DNA from: Pedobacter roseus
GTDB lineage: Bacteria; Bacteroidota; Bacteroidia; Sphingobacteriales; Sphingobacteriaceae
Reading direction: 5' to 3'
Assembly: GCF_014395225.1 (NCBI RefSeq)
Contig: NZ_CP060723.1
Location: forward strand, 2,170,001-2,234,000
Length of the DNA: 64,000 nucleotides
In this document: positions 15,958 through 24,129 of the stretch, one piece after another
Position numbering within the stretch: the first letter of the stretch is position 1
Layout of the letters: each line of letters begins with the position of its first letter
Position numbers and translations under genes: made by a program
Notes under the pieces: generated by a model
Databases searched by the model: none
What the model was told of the DNA's origin: nothing
Seen by the model: the letters and a program-made list of their open reading frames with translations, nothing else

Positions 15958-17148
15958 TTATTTAAAAGCGTTTAATCCAGTTACATCCATTCCCGTAATC
16001 AATAAATGTATATCGTGTGTACCTTCATAAGTTACTACCGACTCGAGGTTCATCATGTGGCGCATAATCGAATATTCACCTGTAATTCCCATTCCACCAA
16101 GCATTTGGCGGGCGTTGCGGGAAATATCCAGTGCAATTTCTACACTATTTCTTTTGGCCATTGAAATTTGTTCTGCCGACGCCCGGTTTTCGCTTTTTAA
16201 TACGCCTAAACGCCAAACCAACAACTGACCTTTTGTAATTTCGGTCACCATTTCGGCCAGTTTCTTTTGCTGTAACTGGAAACCACCAATAGGTCTTCCA
16301 AACTGTACACGTTCTTTCGAGTAGCGCAAAGCAGTATCGTAGCAGTCCATTGCGGCTCCTAAAGCACCCCAGGCAATACCATAACGCGCTTGATTTAAGC
16401 AGCCCAATGGCCCTTTTAATCCGCTGATTTCCGGGAAAATATTTTCTTTTGGCACTTTAACATTGTCAAAAACCAGTTCACCTGTTGCCGAAGCCCTTAA
16501 ACTCCATTTGTTATGTGTTTCCGGAGTCGAAAATCCTTCCATTCCACGTTCTACCACCATTCCTCTGATTTTGCCTGATTCATCTTTTGCCCAAACCACA
16601 GCAATATCCGCAAAGGGTGCATTGCTGATCCACATTTTTGCACCATTTAAAATATAGTGGTTCCCAGCATCTTTGATATTAGTTACCATTCCACCCGGAT
16701 TAGAACCATGATCAGGCTCTGTTAATCCGAAACAGCCCATCATTTCGCCACTAGCAAGTTTAGGGAGGTACTTTTTACGTTGCTCTTCTGTACCATAGGC
16801 ATAAATAGGATACATTACCAACGAGCCCTGAACAGAGGCGGTTGAACGGATACCAGAATCGCCACGCTCAATTTCCTGCATCAAAATTCCATAAGCCGTA
16901 TAATCTAAACCGGCTCCTCCATACTCAACCGGAATGGTTGGTCCAAAAGCACCAATATCAGCTAAACCTTTTATTAAATGTTTTGGGAATTCTGCTCTCT
17001 GAGCATAATCTTCAATAATTGGGCTAACCTCTTTTTTTACCCAATCTCTTGCTGTTGCACGGATTAATTTATGCTCATCGGTTAACAGTTCGTCCAACAA
17101 ATAATAGTCTGGTGCCTCATAAAGGTCTTTTTTTGTTGATTTGCTCAT
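15958..17148 (-). CDS. gcdH: Glutaryl-CoA dehydrogenase-like acyl-CoA dehydrogenase
   Basis: FAD-dependent dehydrogenase of 396 residues that would turn glutaryl-CoA into crotonyl-CoA in lysine/tryptophan breakdown. It matches GCDH specifically: GIRSTASVQGSLVMYPIYAYG (the arginine that binds the glutaryl carboxylate is in IRS, near residue 98), FGLTEPDHGSNPGGM near 137-151, and the catalytic glutamate in YEGTHDIHLLITG near residue 376. Other acyl-CoA dehydrogenases lack this combination. No electron-transfer flavoprotein genes lie nearby. It stands alone, divergent from folB. Confidence 0.88.
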   Translation of the reverse strand: MSKSTKKDLYEAPDYYLLDELLTDEHKLIRATARDWVKKEVSPIIEDYAQRAEFPKHLIKGLADIGAFGPTIPVEYGGAGLDYTAYGILMQEIERGDSGIRSTASVQGSLVMYPIYAYGTEEQRKKYLPKLASGEMMGCFGLTEPDHGSNPGGMVTNIKDAGNHYILNGAKMWISNAPFADIAVVWAKDESGKIRGMVVERGMEGFSTPETHNKWSLRASATGELVFDNVKVPKENIFPEISGLKGPLGCLNQARYGIAWGALGAAMDCYDTALRYSKERVQFGRPIGGFQLQQKKLAEMVTEITKGQLLVWRLGVLKSENRASAEQISMAKRNSVEIALDISRNARQMLGGMGITGEYSIMRHMMNLESVVTYEGTHDIHLLITGMDVTGLNAFK

Positions 17149-17261
17149 GTAATTTCGTGTTATCTGGTTAAGAAATCGCGTTCATTTCAAAGGTAACAAT
17201 TTACGGCAAGGGGCATTATATTCATGAATAAAAATTTAATTTTGCAGCTTACAGAACATAC

Positions 17262-17630
17262 ATGAGCCATTTCAAACAAACAGTAGCTTTAAAAGATGTA
17301 AAATGCTTTGCCCTTCATGGTTATTATTCAGAGGAGCAACTTATTGGAAATCATTTTGTTGTAGATTTAGAAACAGAATTTCTACCACAGGGTTTTGATG
17401 ATGAGCTGGGACAAACCGTTAATTACGAGGACCTGAATTACATCATCCTTGAAGAAATGCAACATACACAAAAACTTTTGGAAACGGTTTTGAAGAATAT
17501 TATTTCAAAAGTGATCGAATTGTATCCTTTTGTAAATACCGTAAACGTGAGCATGAAGAAATTAAATCCTCCTATGCCTGGCCAAATCGGGCATTCTTTT
17601 GTTAAACTAACTTACACATCAGCCAAATAA
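17262..17630 (+). CDS. folB: Dihydroneopterin aldolase
   Basis: Cuts dihydroneopterin to the hydroxymethyl-pterin precursor of folate. 122 residues, the usual size. Seen are CFALHGYYSEEQLIGNHFVVDL (active-site region, Glu near 26), TVNYEDLNYIILEEM and the late VNVSMKKLNPPM with the conserved lysine. A -7-like TAATTTTG lies at 17237-17244, 17 bases before the start. The stop is one base before the next gene, so the two are likely co-transcribed. Confidence 0.93.
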   Translation: MSHFKQTVALKDVKCFALHGYYSEEQLIGNHFVVDLETEFLPQGFDDELGQTVNYEDLNYIILEEMQHTQKLLETVLKNIISKVIELYPFVNTVNVSMKKLNPPMPGQIGHSFVKLTYTSAK

Positions 17631-17631
17631 A

Positions 17632-19056
17632 ATGAATTTTACCAAGATAAATCCTGAAATTTTAGCAGAAATTAAAGCTGCAATAGGAGCAGATAAGGTT
17701 TTTACTGATGCCGAAAGTTTAGAAAATTATAGTCATGATGAAACGGAAGATTTACACTATCAGCCAGAAATCGTAGTGAAACCAAATTCTACGGAGGAGG
17801 TTTCAGCCTTATTAAAAATCTGTAATGCACATCATGTTCCGGTAACGCCACGCGGTGGTGGTACAGGTTTAAGTGGTGCTGCTCTGCCGATTTATGGTGG
17901 CGTTTCCTTATCAATGGAAAAATTTAAAGCCATTATCGATATCGATACCGAGAACTTACAGGCAACGGTTGAGCCGGGTGTAATTACAGAAGAATTTATC
18001 AATGCTGTAGCCGAAAAAGGACTTCTTTATCCGGTTGATCCAAGTAGCAAAGGTTCTTGTTTTATTGGTGGTAATGTGGCACATGGTTCTGGTGGACCAA
18101 GAGTGGTGAAATACGGAACGATACGTGAATATATCCTGAATCTGGAAGTGGTTTTACCTAATGGTGATATCATCTGGACGGGTGCAAATACTTTAAAATA
18201 CGCATCAGGTTATAATTTAACGCAGTTAATGATCGGTTCGGAAGGGACTTTAGGCGTAGTAACTAAAATCGTTACTAAATTATTACCTAAACCAACACAA
18301 TCGGTTCTAATGATGGGCTCTTTCAATACAAATGAAGATGCCTGTGCAGCTGTCTCAGCAATTTTTAGGGCAGGGGTTACGCCATCTGCTTTAGAGTTTA
18401 TGGAAAGGAAAGGCGTGGAGTGGGTAATTAAATTTGACGATATAAAATTCGATTTAAAAGATGATGTTGCTGCATTGTTGATGATAGAATTTGATGGTGA
18501 TGATTTAGATGATATTTTCAAAAACTGCGAAAAAACCAATGTGGTTTTAGAAGAGCACAGCTGTACGGAAGTTTTGTTTGCGGATACTGCTTCTCAAAAA
18601 GAAGAACTTTGGCGGATGCGCAGAACCATGGCAGAATCGGTAAAATCCAATTCTGTATACAAAGAGGAAGATACCGTTGTTCCTCGCGCGGCTTTGCCTA
18701 AATTAATCAGCGGAATAAAAGAAATTGGCACAAAATACGGTTTCGAAAGTGTTTGTTATGGCCACGCCGGTGATGGAAATCTGCATGTAAACATCATTAA
18801 GGCTGGAATGAGCGACGAAGACTGGAAAAACAAACTCAAATTCGGCATTTCCGAAATATTTGAATTAACCACGGCATTAGGCGGTACATTATCCGGTGAA
18901 CATGGCATTGGCCTGGTACAAAAAGAATTTATGCCGATCAAATATTCCGAAATTCACCTCAATTTAATGAGGGGCATTAAAAATGTTTTTGATCCAAATG
19001 GAATATTAAACCCAGGCAAAATTATGCCTGAAGAGCTAAAGAAGTCAAGTTTTTAA
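17632..19056 (+). CDS. FAD-linked oxidase, GlcD / D-lactate dehydrogenase type
   Basis: A 474-residue flavoprotein oxidising a 2-hydroxy acid such as glycolate or D-lactate. The N-terminal FAD_binding_4 domain shows PRGGGTGLSGAALPI (residues about 77-91) and PSSKGSCFIGGNVAHGSGG; the C-terminal FAD-oxidase domain shows CYGHAGDGNLHVN (near 378) and LGGTLSGEHGIGLVQKE (near 421). No GlcE/GlcF partners are next to it, so it probably works as a single-subunit dehydrogenase feeding quinones. Substrate cannot be chosen between glycolate and D-lactate. Confidence 0.88.
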   Translation: MNFTKINPEILAEIKAAIGADKVFTDAESLENYSHDETEDLHYQPEIVVKPNSTEEVSALLKICNAHHVPVTPRGGGTGLSGAALPIYGGVSLSMEKFKAIIDIDTENLQATVEPGVITEEFINAVAEKGLLYPVDPSSKGSCFIGGNVAHGSGGPRVVKYGTIREYILNLEVVLPNGDIIWTGANTLKYASGYNLTQLMIGSEGTLGVVTKIVTKLLPKPTQSVLMMGSFNTNEDACAAVSAIFRAGVTPSALEFMERKGVEWVIKFDDIKFDLKDDVAALLMIEFDGDDLDDIFKNCEKTNVVLEEHSCTEVLFADTASQKEELWRMRRTMAESVKSNSVYKEEDTVVPRAALPKLISGIKEIGTKYGFESVCYGHAGDGNLHVNIIKAGMSDEDWKNKLKFGISEIFELTTALGGTLSGEHGIGLVQKEFMPIKYSEIHLNLMRGIKNVFDPNGILNPGKIMPEELKKSSF

Positions 19057-19067
19057 AACTTGACTTC
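19041..19067. terminator. Bidirectional terminator at converging gene ends
   Basis: GAAGTCAAGTTTT and its inverted copy AAAACTTGACTTC overlap the stop of the oxidase gene and abut the stop of the opposite thioesterase gene. The A/T flanks give a U-run either way. Confidence 0.8.
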
Positions 19068-19553
19068 TTACCCTAGTTGCTCAAAACCCAGCATTTTCTG
19101 TTTTTCTTCTTCTGGAATAGCGGTGGGTTTACCCGTAGCATAATCAACCGCAATGCAAACGGTTTTGCCTTTACTGCAAATTACTTCTTCATTTCCTTTT
19201 AGTTTAACAATCTGATAATCCAGGTCAAAACTGGTATTGCCAATCCTCGATGTTTTCACATGAATGGCGATTTTATCATTCATTACAATCGGTAGAATAT
19301 AATCAAGTTCTGCGTGGGCAATCACGATTCCGGTTTTCTTCCAGTCCCATTTTATAATTTCTTCCCAATATTTGGTTCTGGCAATTTCAAGGTAAGTAAA
19401 ATAGATAGAATTATTTACATGACCCATCATATCGAAATCAATAAAGCGCAAATGGATATTGGTTTTATAGTTGAATTTGTCTGAAAAAGCCTTTATGTCT
19501 GTCAATTTGTCTTTCGATTTAGATTTATTTTGCCAAAATGTCTTAAAAATCAT
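19068..19553 (-). CDS. Acyl-CoA thioesterase (hot-dog fold)
   Basis: A 161-residue hot-dog fold thioesterase. The 4HBT signature is seen as RFIDFDMMGHVNNSIYFTYLEIAR (residues about 37-60), with Asp39 and His46-Val-Asn as the active-site region. A core strand pattern WKKTGIVIAHAELDYILPI follows. The N-terminal about 30 residues are basic and may be a flexible extension. Such enzymes release fatty acids from short- or medium-chain acyl-CoA; substrate not predicted. Confidence 0.85.
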   Translation of the reverse strand: MIFKTFWQNKSKSKDKLTDIKAFSDKFNYKTNIHLRFIDFDMMGHVNNSIYFTYLEIARTKYWEEIIKWDWKKTGIVIAHAELDYILPIVMNDKIAIHVKTSRIGNTSFDLDYQIVKLKGNEEVICSKGKTVCIAVDYATGKPTAIPEEEKQKMLGFEQLG

Positions 19554-19629
19554 AAATATTTGGATTGGTATATAAGTTGAATAGGATGAATTATCAATTT
19601 AAAAATTAAAAAAATAAAGAATAAGCGAT

Positions 19630-20064
19630 ATGACATTAGTAAATTTTAACAACAGAACCCGTAACACAGCTCCTTACTTTAACAATGTTTTTGATTCATT
19701 GTTTAGTGATGCAGTAACTAAAAACAAAATGGTTGATAAATCGCCAAATGTAAACATTCATGAAAATGAAGCTGCGTATGTTATTGAGCTAGCTGCTCCG
19801 GGATTAAAAAAAGAAGATTTTCAGATTAATTTAAAAAAAGACACGCTTTCTGTTTGGGCAGAAGTTAAAAAAGACGAAACCCAGGTAGCTAAAGATTTTA
19901 CACGTAAAGAATTTGATTACAGCTCATTTGCAAGGTCATTTAATTTACCTGATAGTGCCGATGGTGATAACATTACTGCTGAATATAAAGATGGTATTTT
20001 ATCGATCAACATCAGCAAAAAAGACGATGCTAAATTACAACATAAAGAAATTGTAGTATCGTAA
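19630..20064 (+). CDS. Small heat-shock protein (Hsp20/alpha-crystallin)
   Basis: A 144-residue ATP-independent chaperone. The alpha-crystallin domain spans about 36-140: VNIHENEAAYVIELAAPGLKKEDF, KKDTLSVWAEVK, then FNLPDSADGDNITAEYKDGILSINI with the conserved AEYKDGIL block, and a C-terminal KEIVVS. The N-terminal region is rich in Asn, Phe and Asp (FNNVFDSLFSDAV), as usual for oligomer formation. A strong terminator follows. No CIRCE or sigma-32-like box is visible upstream. Confidence 0.93.
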   Translation: MTLVNFNNRTRNTAPYFNNVFDSLFSDAVTKNKMVDKSPNVNIHENEAAYVIELAAPGLKKEDFQINLKKDTLSVWAEVKKDETQVAKDFTRKEFDYSSFARSFNLPDSADGDNITAEYKDGILSINISKKDDAKLQHKEIVVS

Positions 20065-20120
20065 TAAAAATATTCTCATAAGAGGATTTTTCATAATAGT
20101 TTGGTTTAAGTTTAGGTTTT

Positions 20121-20156
20121 ATAAGGTTAATGCCGGATGGCATTAACCTTATTTTG
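20121..20156 (+). terminator. Intrinsic terminator of the small heat-shock gene
   Basis: AAGGTTAATGCC and GGCATTAACCTT form a 12-bp stem with a GGAT-sized loop and a following ATTTTGTTT run on the plus strand. Confidence 0.85.
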
Positions 20157-20167
20157 TTTAGTACCTT

Positions 20168-20253
20168 GGTTCATTGGTCATTACTTCATTTGTGATCAGT
20201 TTTATTTATGGAAATTAGACAATGAAACCAATTTACAATTGAACTAATGAACC
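20168..20253. repeat. CCAATGA-type degenerate intergenic repeat
   Basis: GGTTCATTGGTCATTACTTC on the left and AATGAAACC / CTAATGAACC pieces on the right form loose inverted copies of the motif also seen at 40265-40290 and 52746-52770 (CCAATGACTAATGAACCAATGAAC). Confidence 0.6.
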
Positions 20254-20268
20254 ATTTTCGTACTTTTG
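20239..20268 (+). promoter_or_regulatory. Promoter almost on the start codon
   Basis: TTG (20239-20241), a 19-base spacer and TACTTTTG (20261-20268) match the Bacteroidota -33/-7 boxes exactly. The ATG follows only four bases later, so the transcript would have no or nearly no leader. Confidence 0.6.
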
Positions 20269-20272
20269 CGGC

Positions 20273-21589
20273 ATGGAGAGAGAAATTCTGGATACAAAGC
20301 GTAAAGCACTTAAAATAAACCTTGACCCACGAATTTACGGCACCTTTGCTGAGATAGGAGCGGGACAGGAAGTTTCGAGAAACTTTTTTAATGCTGGCGC
20401 AGCATCCGGAACGGTTGCCAAAACGATGTCGGCTTACGACATGACTTTTAGTGACGCCATTTATGGAGCAGAAAGTAATGGCCGTTATGTAAGTCAGAAC
20501 CGCCTTTTGCAGATGCTCGACCATGAATTTGGCTTGCTTAATGAGCGTTTATCGGGCGAAAAATACGAAAGCCGTACTTTTTTTGCTTTCGCTGATACGG
20601 TTACTACCCTGAATTATAAACGTACAAACGAGCCTCATGGCTGGGTTGGTATTCGTTTTCAGAGCGAACCGGGTGGTTCACCAAATGAGATATTTTTTCA
20701 CGTACGTTTGTTGGATACGGATGTAAATATGCAACAACGTGTTTTGGGAATTATTGGTGTAAACTTACTTTATGCCGCTTTTTACCATTATCAGGATCCA
20801 AAACTAATGGTAGAATCGTTAGCTGATAATTTAACCATCGGATCAGTAGAAATCGACCTGATTTCGGTTAAAGGTCCGGCATTTCCTGAGGTGGATAACA
20901 TCTTGCTTAATCTGTACATGATTATGAAAGATTTTTCTGCAGCGGCCATTTTCGATGCAGATGCTCATCCACGTCAGGCCAAAGATCTTTTATACAAGAA
21001 AGATATCATGATTTTACGTACCAAATATGGTCAGAAATCATTGCCTAACTTTAATTTATTCAATAAAGCTACCGATCAGTTTAAACGTACAAACAAGGTA
21101 GAAGAGGGGAACCTCGCCGTAATGATTGAGGTTCTGTTAACCAACGTTTTAACAGATGGACAAGAAACCCCTGATGATATCGATCTGGAAACAGTAGCTA
21201 AAAGAGCACAGGAAATGTGCGATACGGGTAACATTGTGATCGTATCTAACTTTACACGCCACAATCGTTTAGCGAAATATCTGGCAAGGTGCAAACCTAA
21301 AAGTGTTGGCTTGGCAACAAACATCAACAACTTAAAATTTGTATTCAATTCTAAAAATTTTACGGGCGAAAACTATTCGGGTCAGTTATTAAGCTATGTG
21401 AACGATATGTTTAATACCAATGTGCGGCTATTTGCTTATCCTTTCCTGGATAAAAAAACCAATCAGGTAATTACCACAGCCAATATGCCGGTTACACCAG
21501 AGGCAAAACCTTTATTCGATTTCCTCTTGATAAACGGATATATTACTGATATTAAAGATTATAGCGAGGACGAGGTGAAGACGGTGTAA
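20273..21589 (+). CDS. Conserved protein of unknown function (TonB-independent, cytoplasmic)
   Basis: A 438-residue soluble protein with no signal or membrane segment. Conserved-looking parts are KINLDPRIYGTFAEIGAGQEVSRNFF (17-42), SAYDMTFSDAIYGAESNGRYV (62-82), LLDTDVNMQQRVLGIIGVNLLYAAF (154-178) and DIMILRTKYGQKS (near 245). Proteins like this occur across Bacteroidota and cyanobacteria and are often labelled nicotinate-nucleotide adenylyltransferase, but I see no HxGH nucleotidyltransferase motif, so that label looks unsupported. A near-leaderless promoter precedes it. Function unknown. Confidence 0.75.
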   Translation: MEREILDTKRKALKINLDPRIYGTFAEIGAGQEVSRNFFNAGAASGTVAKTMSAYDMTFSDAIYGAESNGRYVSQNRLLQMLDHEFGLLNERLSGEKYESRTFFAFADTVTTLNYKRTNEPHGWVGIRFQSEPGGSPNEIFFHVRLLDTDVNMQQRVLGIIGVNLLYAAFYHYQDPKLMVESLADNLTIGSVEIDLISVKGPAFPEVDNILLNLYMIMKDFSAAAIFDADAHPRQAKDLLYKKDIMILRTKYGQKSLPNFNLFNKATDQFKRTNKVEEGNLAVMIEVLLTNVLTDGQETPDDIDLETVAKRAQEMCDTGNIVIVSNFTRHNRLAKYLARCKPKSVGLATNINNLKFVFNSKNFTGENYSGQLLSYVNDMFNTNVRLFAYPFLDKKTNQVITTANMPVTPEAKPLFDFLLINGYITDIKDYSEDEVKTV

Positions 21590-21607
21590 ATATTAATCTA
21601 ACAAGCT

Positions 21608-21649
21608 TCGTCATCTCGACCGAAGTGCAACGTAGTGGAGAGATCTATC
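21608..21649. repeat. Partial GTCATTTCGA-type repeat
   Basis: TCGTCATCTCGACCGAAGTG followed by GGAGAGATCTATC matches half of the 14209-14284 element. A weak second piece with ATTCTTTACTGCATTCAGAAT lies at 21698-21718. Confidence 0.7.
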
Positions 21650-21735
21650 AACGCAAATTTTCATCATTAGAAAATTAGAGTCTGCATAATTATTGAGATT
21701 CTTTACTGCATTCAGAATAATAAGAAGAGTTTAGT

Positions 21736-22018
21736 TTATTTATCGCCGTAATGACCAAGTGCTGAGACTATAGTAACGGTAACGATGTTTTCTTCTATTT
21801 TATAGATCAATCTATCTTTCCTGTTGACCTGTCTTGACCAATAACCTGATAAATCAAATTTAAGTCTTTCAGGTTTTCCAATTCCCGTTTCAGGATGCTC
21901 TGATAGTTCTATGAAAATTTGGTTTTATTCGCTTAACTGAAGCTTTGTCTCCGGATTTGTAATGTAATTCTAGATCTTTTTTTGCAAGTCTCTCAATTTC
22001 TATAAAATACTTTCCCAT
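21736..22018 (-). pseudogene. Txe/YoeB-like mRNA interferase, single-base frameshift
   Basis: From ATG at 22018 the frame reads MGKYFIEIERLAKKDLELHY and [12 protein letters not shown], the start of a Txe/YoeB toxin, then leaves frame and stops. One frame over it continues [19 protein letters not shown], then [19 protein letters not shown] and ends [13 protein letters not shown], the exact family C-terminus with the catalytic histidine and tyrosine. The span is 283 bases, one more than 94 codons, so one extra base lies in about 21915-21922, in a run of A, C and A. The antitoxin overlaps its start by 19 bp. Confidence 0.82.
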
Positions 22019-22209
22019 ATATTATTAGGATCTTTAATTCTCGTTACATTGCCTTTTTCTGCACTGGCAGCTCTTGCTTTAATTTTTGCTACAAATTCCG
22101 GATTGTAAGGACTTTCTTCTTCTTTTTGAAAAGAAACATCTAAAGCTTTTAAAACAGCTTCGATTGCAGCTTCTTGTTTTTTGTTTTTAGGATGTGCGAT
22201 TATAGTCAT
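22000..22209 (-). CDS. Antitoxin of a Txe/YoeB-type module (DUF2683-like)
   Basis: A 69-residue protein: TIIAHPKNKKQEAAIEAVLKALDVSF at the N-terminus, then an acidic linker KEEESPYNPEFVAKIKA and a tail AEKGNVTRIKDPNNIWESI. This layout, a folded start plus a toxin-wrapping tail, is common in antitoxins paired with RelE/YoeB toxins in Bacteroidota. Overlap of 19 bp with the toxin gene implies coupling. The antitoxin frame is intact. Confidence 0.75.
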   Translation of the reverse strand: MTIIAHPKNKKQEAAIEAVLKALDVSFQKEEESPYNPEFVAKIKARAASAEKGNVTRIKDPNNIWESIL

Positions 22210-22239
22210 AAAAATTATTGTATAATCAAAAATACGAAA

Positions 22240-22938
22240 TTATTTAGTCAACTTTTCAATTACCTGTTTATAGCTGTCGCTTACCGGCAATTCTTTATCA
22301 TCAATAAATAAAGCATTTTTTCTAATGGATGTTATTTTATTAATATTTACGATATACGATTTATGGATCCTTTCAAAATAAGCGGGCAGTTGTTCTTCTA
22401 TACTTTTCATACTCATACGCACCACCGCGGCTTTTGGACTTGTAGAGGTATGGATCTGGATATAATCTTTAAGTCCTTCTACGTAAGTAAGCTCGTTAAA
22501 ACTAATCTTCATTAAACTGTAGCCCACATTTACAAACATATAATCCTGTTTGGGTAGATTGTTATGTTCTGCTGATTGTTTGAGTTCGTAAAGATCTTTT
22601 GCCTTATTACAGGCCTTCATAAAACGATCGAGCGATACCGGTTTCATTAAATAATCCACCACATCGAGTGCAAAGCCATCCAAAGCATATTGTTTATATG
22701 CCGTAACAATAATTACCATTGGTTTTTTAACCAAACTCTGAATAAATTGTAAACCCGTAATGCCCGGCATCTGGATATCGATAAAAATAAGGTCTATCGA
22801 TTGTTCCTGCATTATTTTATTGGCAGCAAAAGCATCATCACAACTGGCCACCAATTCTAAAAAAGGAATACGGCTAATGTTGTCAGCCAGTAATTGCAGG
22901 GCTAAAGGCTCATCATCAATGGCTAAACATTTTATCAT
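22240..22938 (-). CDS. LytTR-type response regulator
   Basis: A 232-residue regulator with an N-terminal receiver domain (DDEPLALQLLADN at 8-20; phosphorylated Asp in IFIDIQMPG, about 55) and a C-terminal LytTR DNA-binding domain from about 130 (YMFVNVGYSLMKISFNELTYVEGLKDYIQIH). Residues YFERIHKSYIVNINKI are the usual late LytTR block. It overlaps the kinase stop by 4 bp. It closes an efflux operon, so it probably reports envelope or antibiotic stress to the transporter genes. Confidence 0.93.
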   Translation of the reverse strand: MIKCLAIDDEPLALQLLADNISRIPFLELVASCDDAFAANKIMQEQSIDLIFIDIQMPGITGLQFIQSLVKKPMVIIVTAYKQYALDGFALDVVDYLMKPVSLDRFMKACNKAKDLYELKQSAEHNNLPKQDYMFVNVGYSLMKISFNELTYVEGLKDYIQIHTSTSPKAAVVRMSMKSIEEQLPAYFERIHKSYIVNINKITSIRKNALFIDDKELPVSDSYKQVIEKLTK

Positions 22939-24002
22939 ACTGTTAATTTTAAAGTGAGGTAAACATTAAACCAGCCATCTTTTTTCTCAATTTCAAGCTG
23001 ATGTTCTTTGCCATAAAGTAAATTTAACCTTCTGCTTACATTTGCAAGGCCAATGCCCGATGCAGCATCTTTTACCTCAGTCTCATCTTCGCTATATTTA
23101 TTCCTGACAGTAAAGGTTAAAAGTTCGTTTTCTGTTTTTAAATCGACAAAAATCTGTGGTTTTTCGATCATCCCAACACCATGTTTAAAAGCATTTTCAA
23201 TAAACGGGATCAGTAACATGGGTTCAATCTCATCAAACTCACTTTCGATATCAATGTTCGTTTCTATAACTACTTTTTTGCCGAAACGCTGTTTTTGCAA
23301 ATCAATATAAGCCTGCAGGTACTCGGTTTCGGTTTTGATTGATACTTTTTCTTCATCGGTTTCATAAAGCATATATTGCATCAAACCGGATAATTTCATC
23401 ACCGTTGGCTCTAATTCATTGCTTTTAAGCCTTACCAGTGCTACAATATTATTTAAAACATTAAAAATAAAGTGTGGACTGATCTGTGAACGTAAAAATG
23501 AAAGTTCTGTTTTCATGTTTTCTTGTTCGCGTTGCAAAGCTCTTTTCTCCTCGTTAATCCTGTCTGAGATCATGGTAAAGGCGGTACTGGCGGCAATGGT
23601 TAATAAAAATGTAGGTGTATTAAACCAAAGTGTACGGCCAAGGTTGAAATCAAAATCGGGCAGTAAAATTCTGAATAATATAGAGTGAATGGTAATGGCT
23701 AAAAGTAAACAGCCAATAAACGATAAGCCATACCACAAATATTTCTTTCTGTAAAAAAATGATGGAATTAAAACCTTATGATTTAAATAAAATATAGCAA
23801 TCCAATAAAAGTAACTGATGAAATTTAAGCGCAGGAACTGGTTTTCTTCGTAACTGCTTAGCGGGTGAGGAGGACGGCTTCGGTTAACATTAATAATATA
23901 AGGCAAAGTGATCAAAACCACCCATACCAGAATATGCAGGGTAATTTTTATCCACTTTTTGGAGAAATTAATCGTCATTATTTTTTCTTTGGCGCTTTGC
24001 AT
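22935..24002 (-). CDS. LytS-type sensor histidine kinase
   Basis: Four membrane helices in the first about 150 residues (e.g. WIKITLHILVWVVLITLPYI, GLSFIGCLLLAITIHSILF), then a His_kinase domain with SFLRSQISPHFIFNVLNNIVAL as the phosphorylated-histidine box and MLLIPFIENAFKHG as the N box, then GIGLANVSRRLNLLY as the G box. The start is unsure: GTG 24041, ATG 24002 and ATG 23978 are possible; 24002 is chosen. It overlaps the regulator by ATGA. Senses an unknown membrane signal; the efflux operon upstream is its likely output. Confidence 0.88.
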   Translation of the reverse strand: MQSAKEKIMTINFSKKWIKITLHILVWVVLITLPYIINVNRSRPPHPLSSYEENQFLRLNFISYFYWIAIFYLNHKVLIPSFFYRKKYLWYGLSFIGCLLLAITIHSILFRILLPDFDFNLGRTLWFNTPTFLLTIAASTAFTMISDRINEEKRALQREQENMKTELSFLRSQISPHFIFNVLNNIVALVRLKSNELEPTVMKLSGLMQYMLYETDEEKVSIKTETEYLQAYIDLQKQRFGKKVVIETNIDIESEFDEIEPMLLIPFIENAFKHGVGMIEKPQIFVDLKTENELLTFTVRNKYSEDETEVKDAASGIGLANVSRRLNLLYGKEHQLEIEKKDGWFNVYLTLKLTV

Positions 24003-24129
24003 CGCTAAGTTATTATTAATTATGTTTTTACGCTTTGTCACGCTGAATTAATTTCAGGGATTATGTTAAAATGCTTTAAGATCCCCGCCTGCTCGGGGAT
24101 GACGAGCGCGCTAGCCCTAGTGCTGATCG

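Noticed and set aside
24073-24110. GATCCCCGCC...GGGGATGACGA stem before the LytS kinase gene
   Set aside because: A single short stem with a word seen in the dispersed repeats; too short to call a terminator or a repeat copy with confidence.
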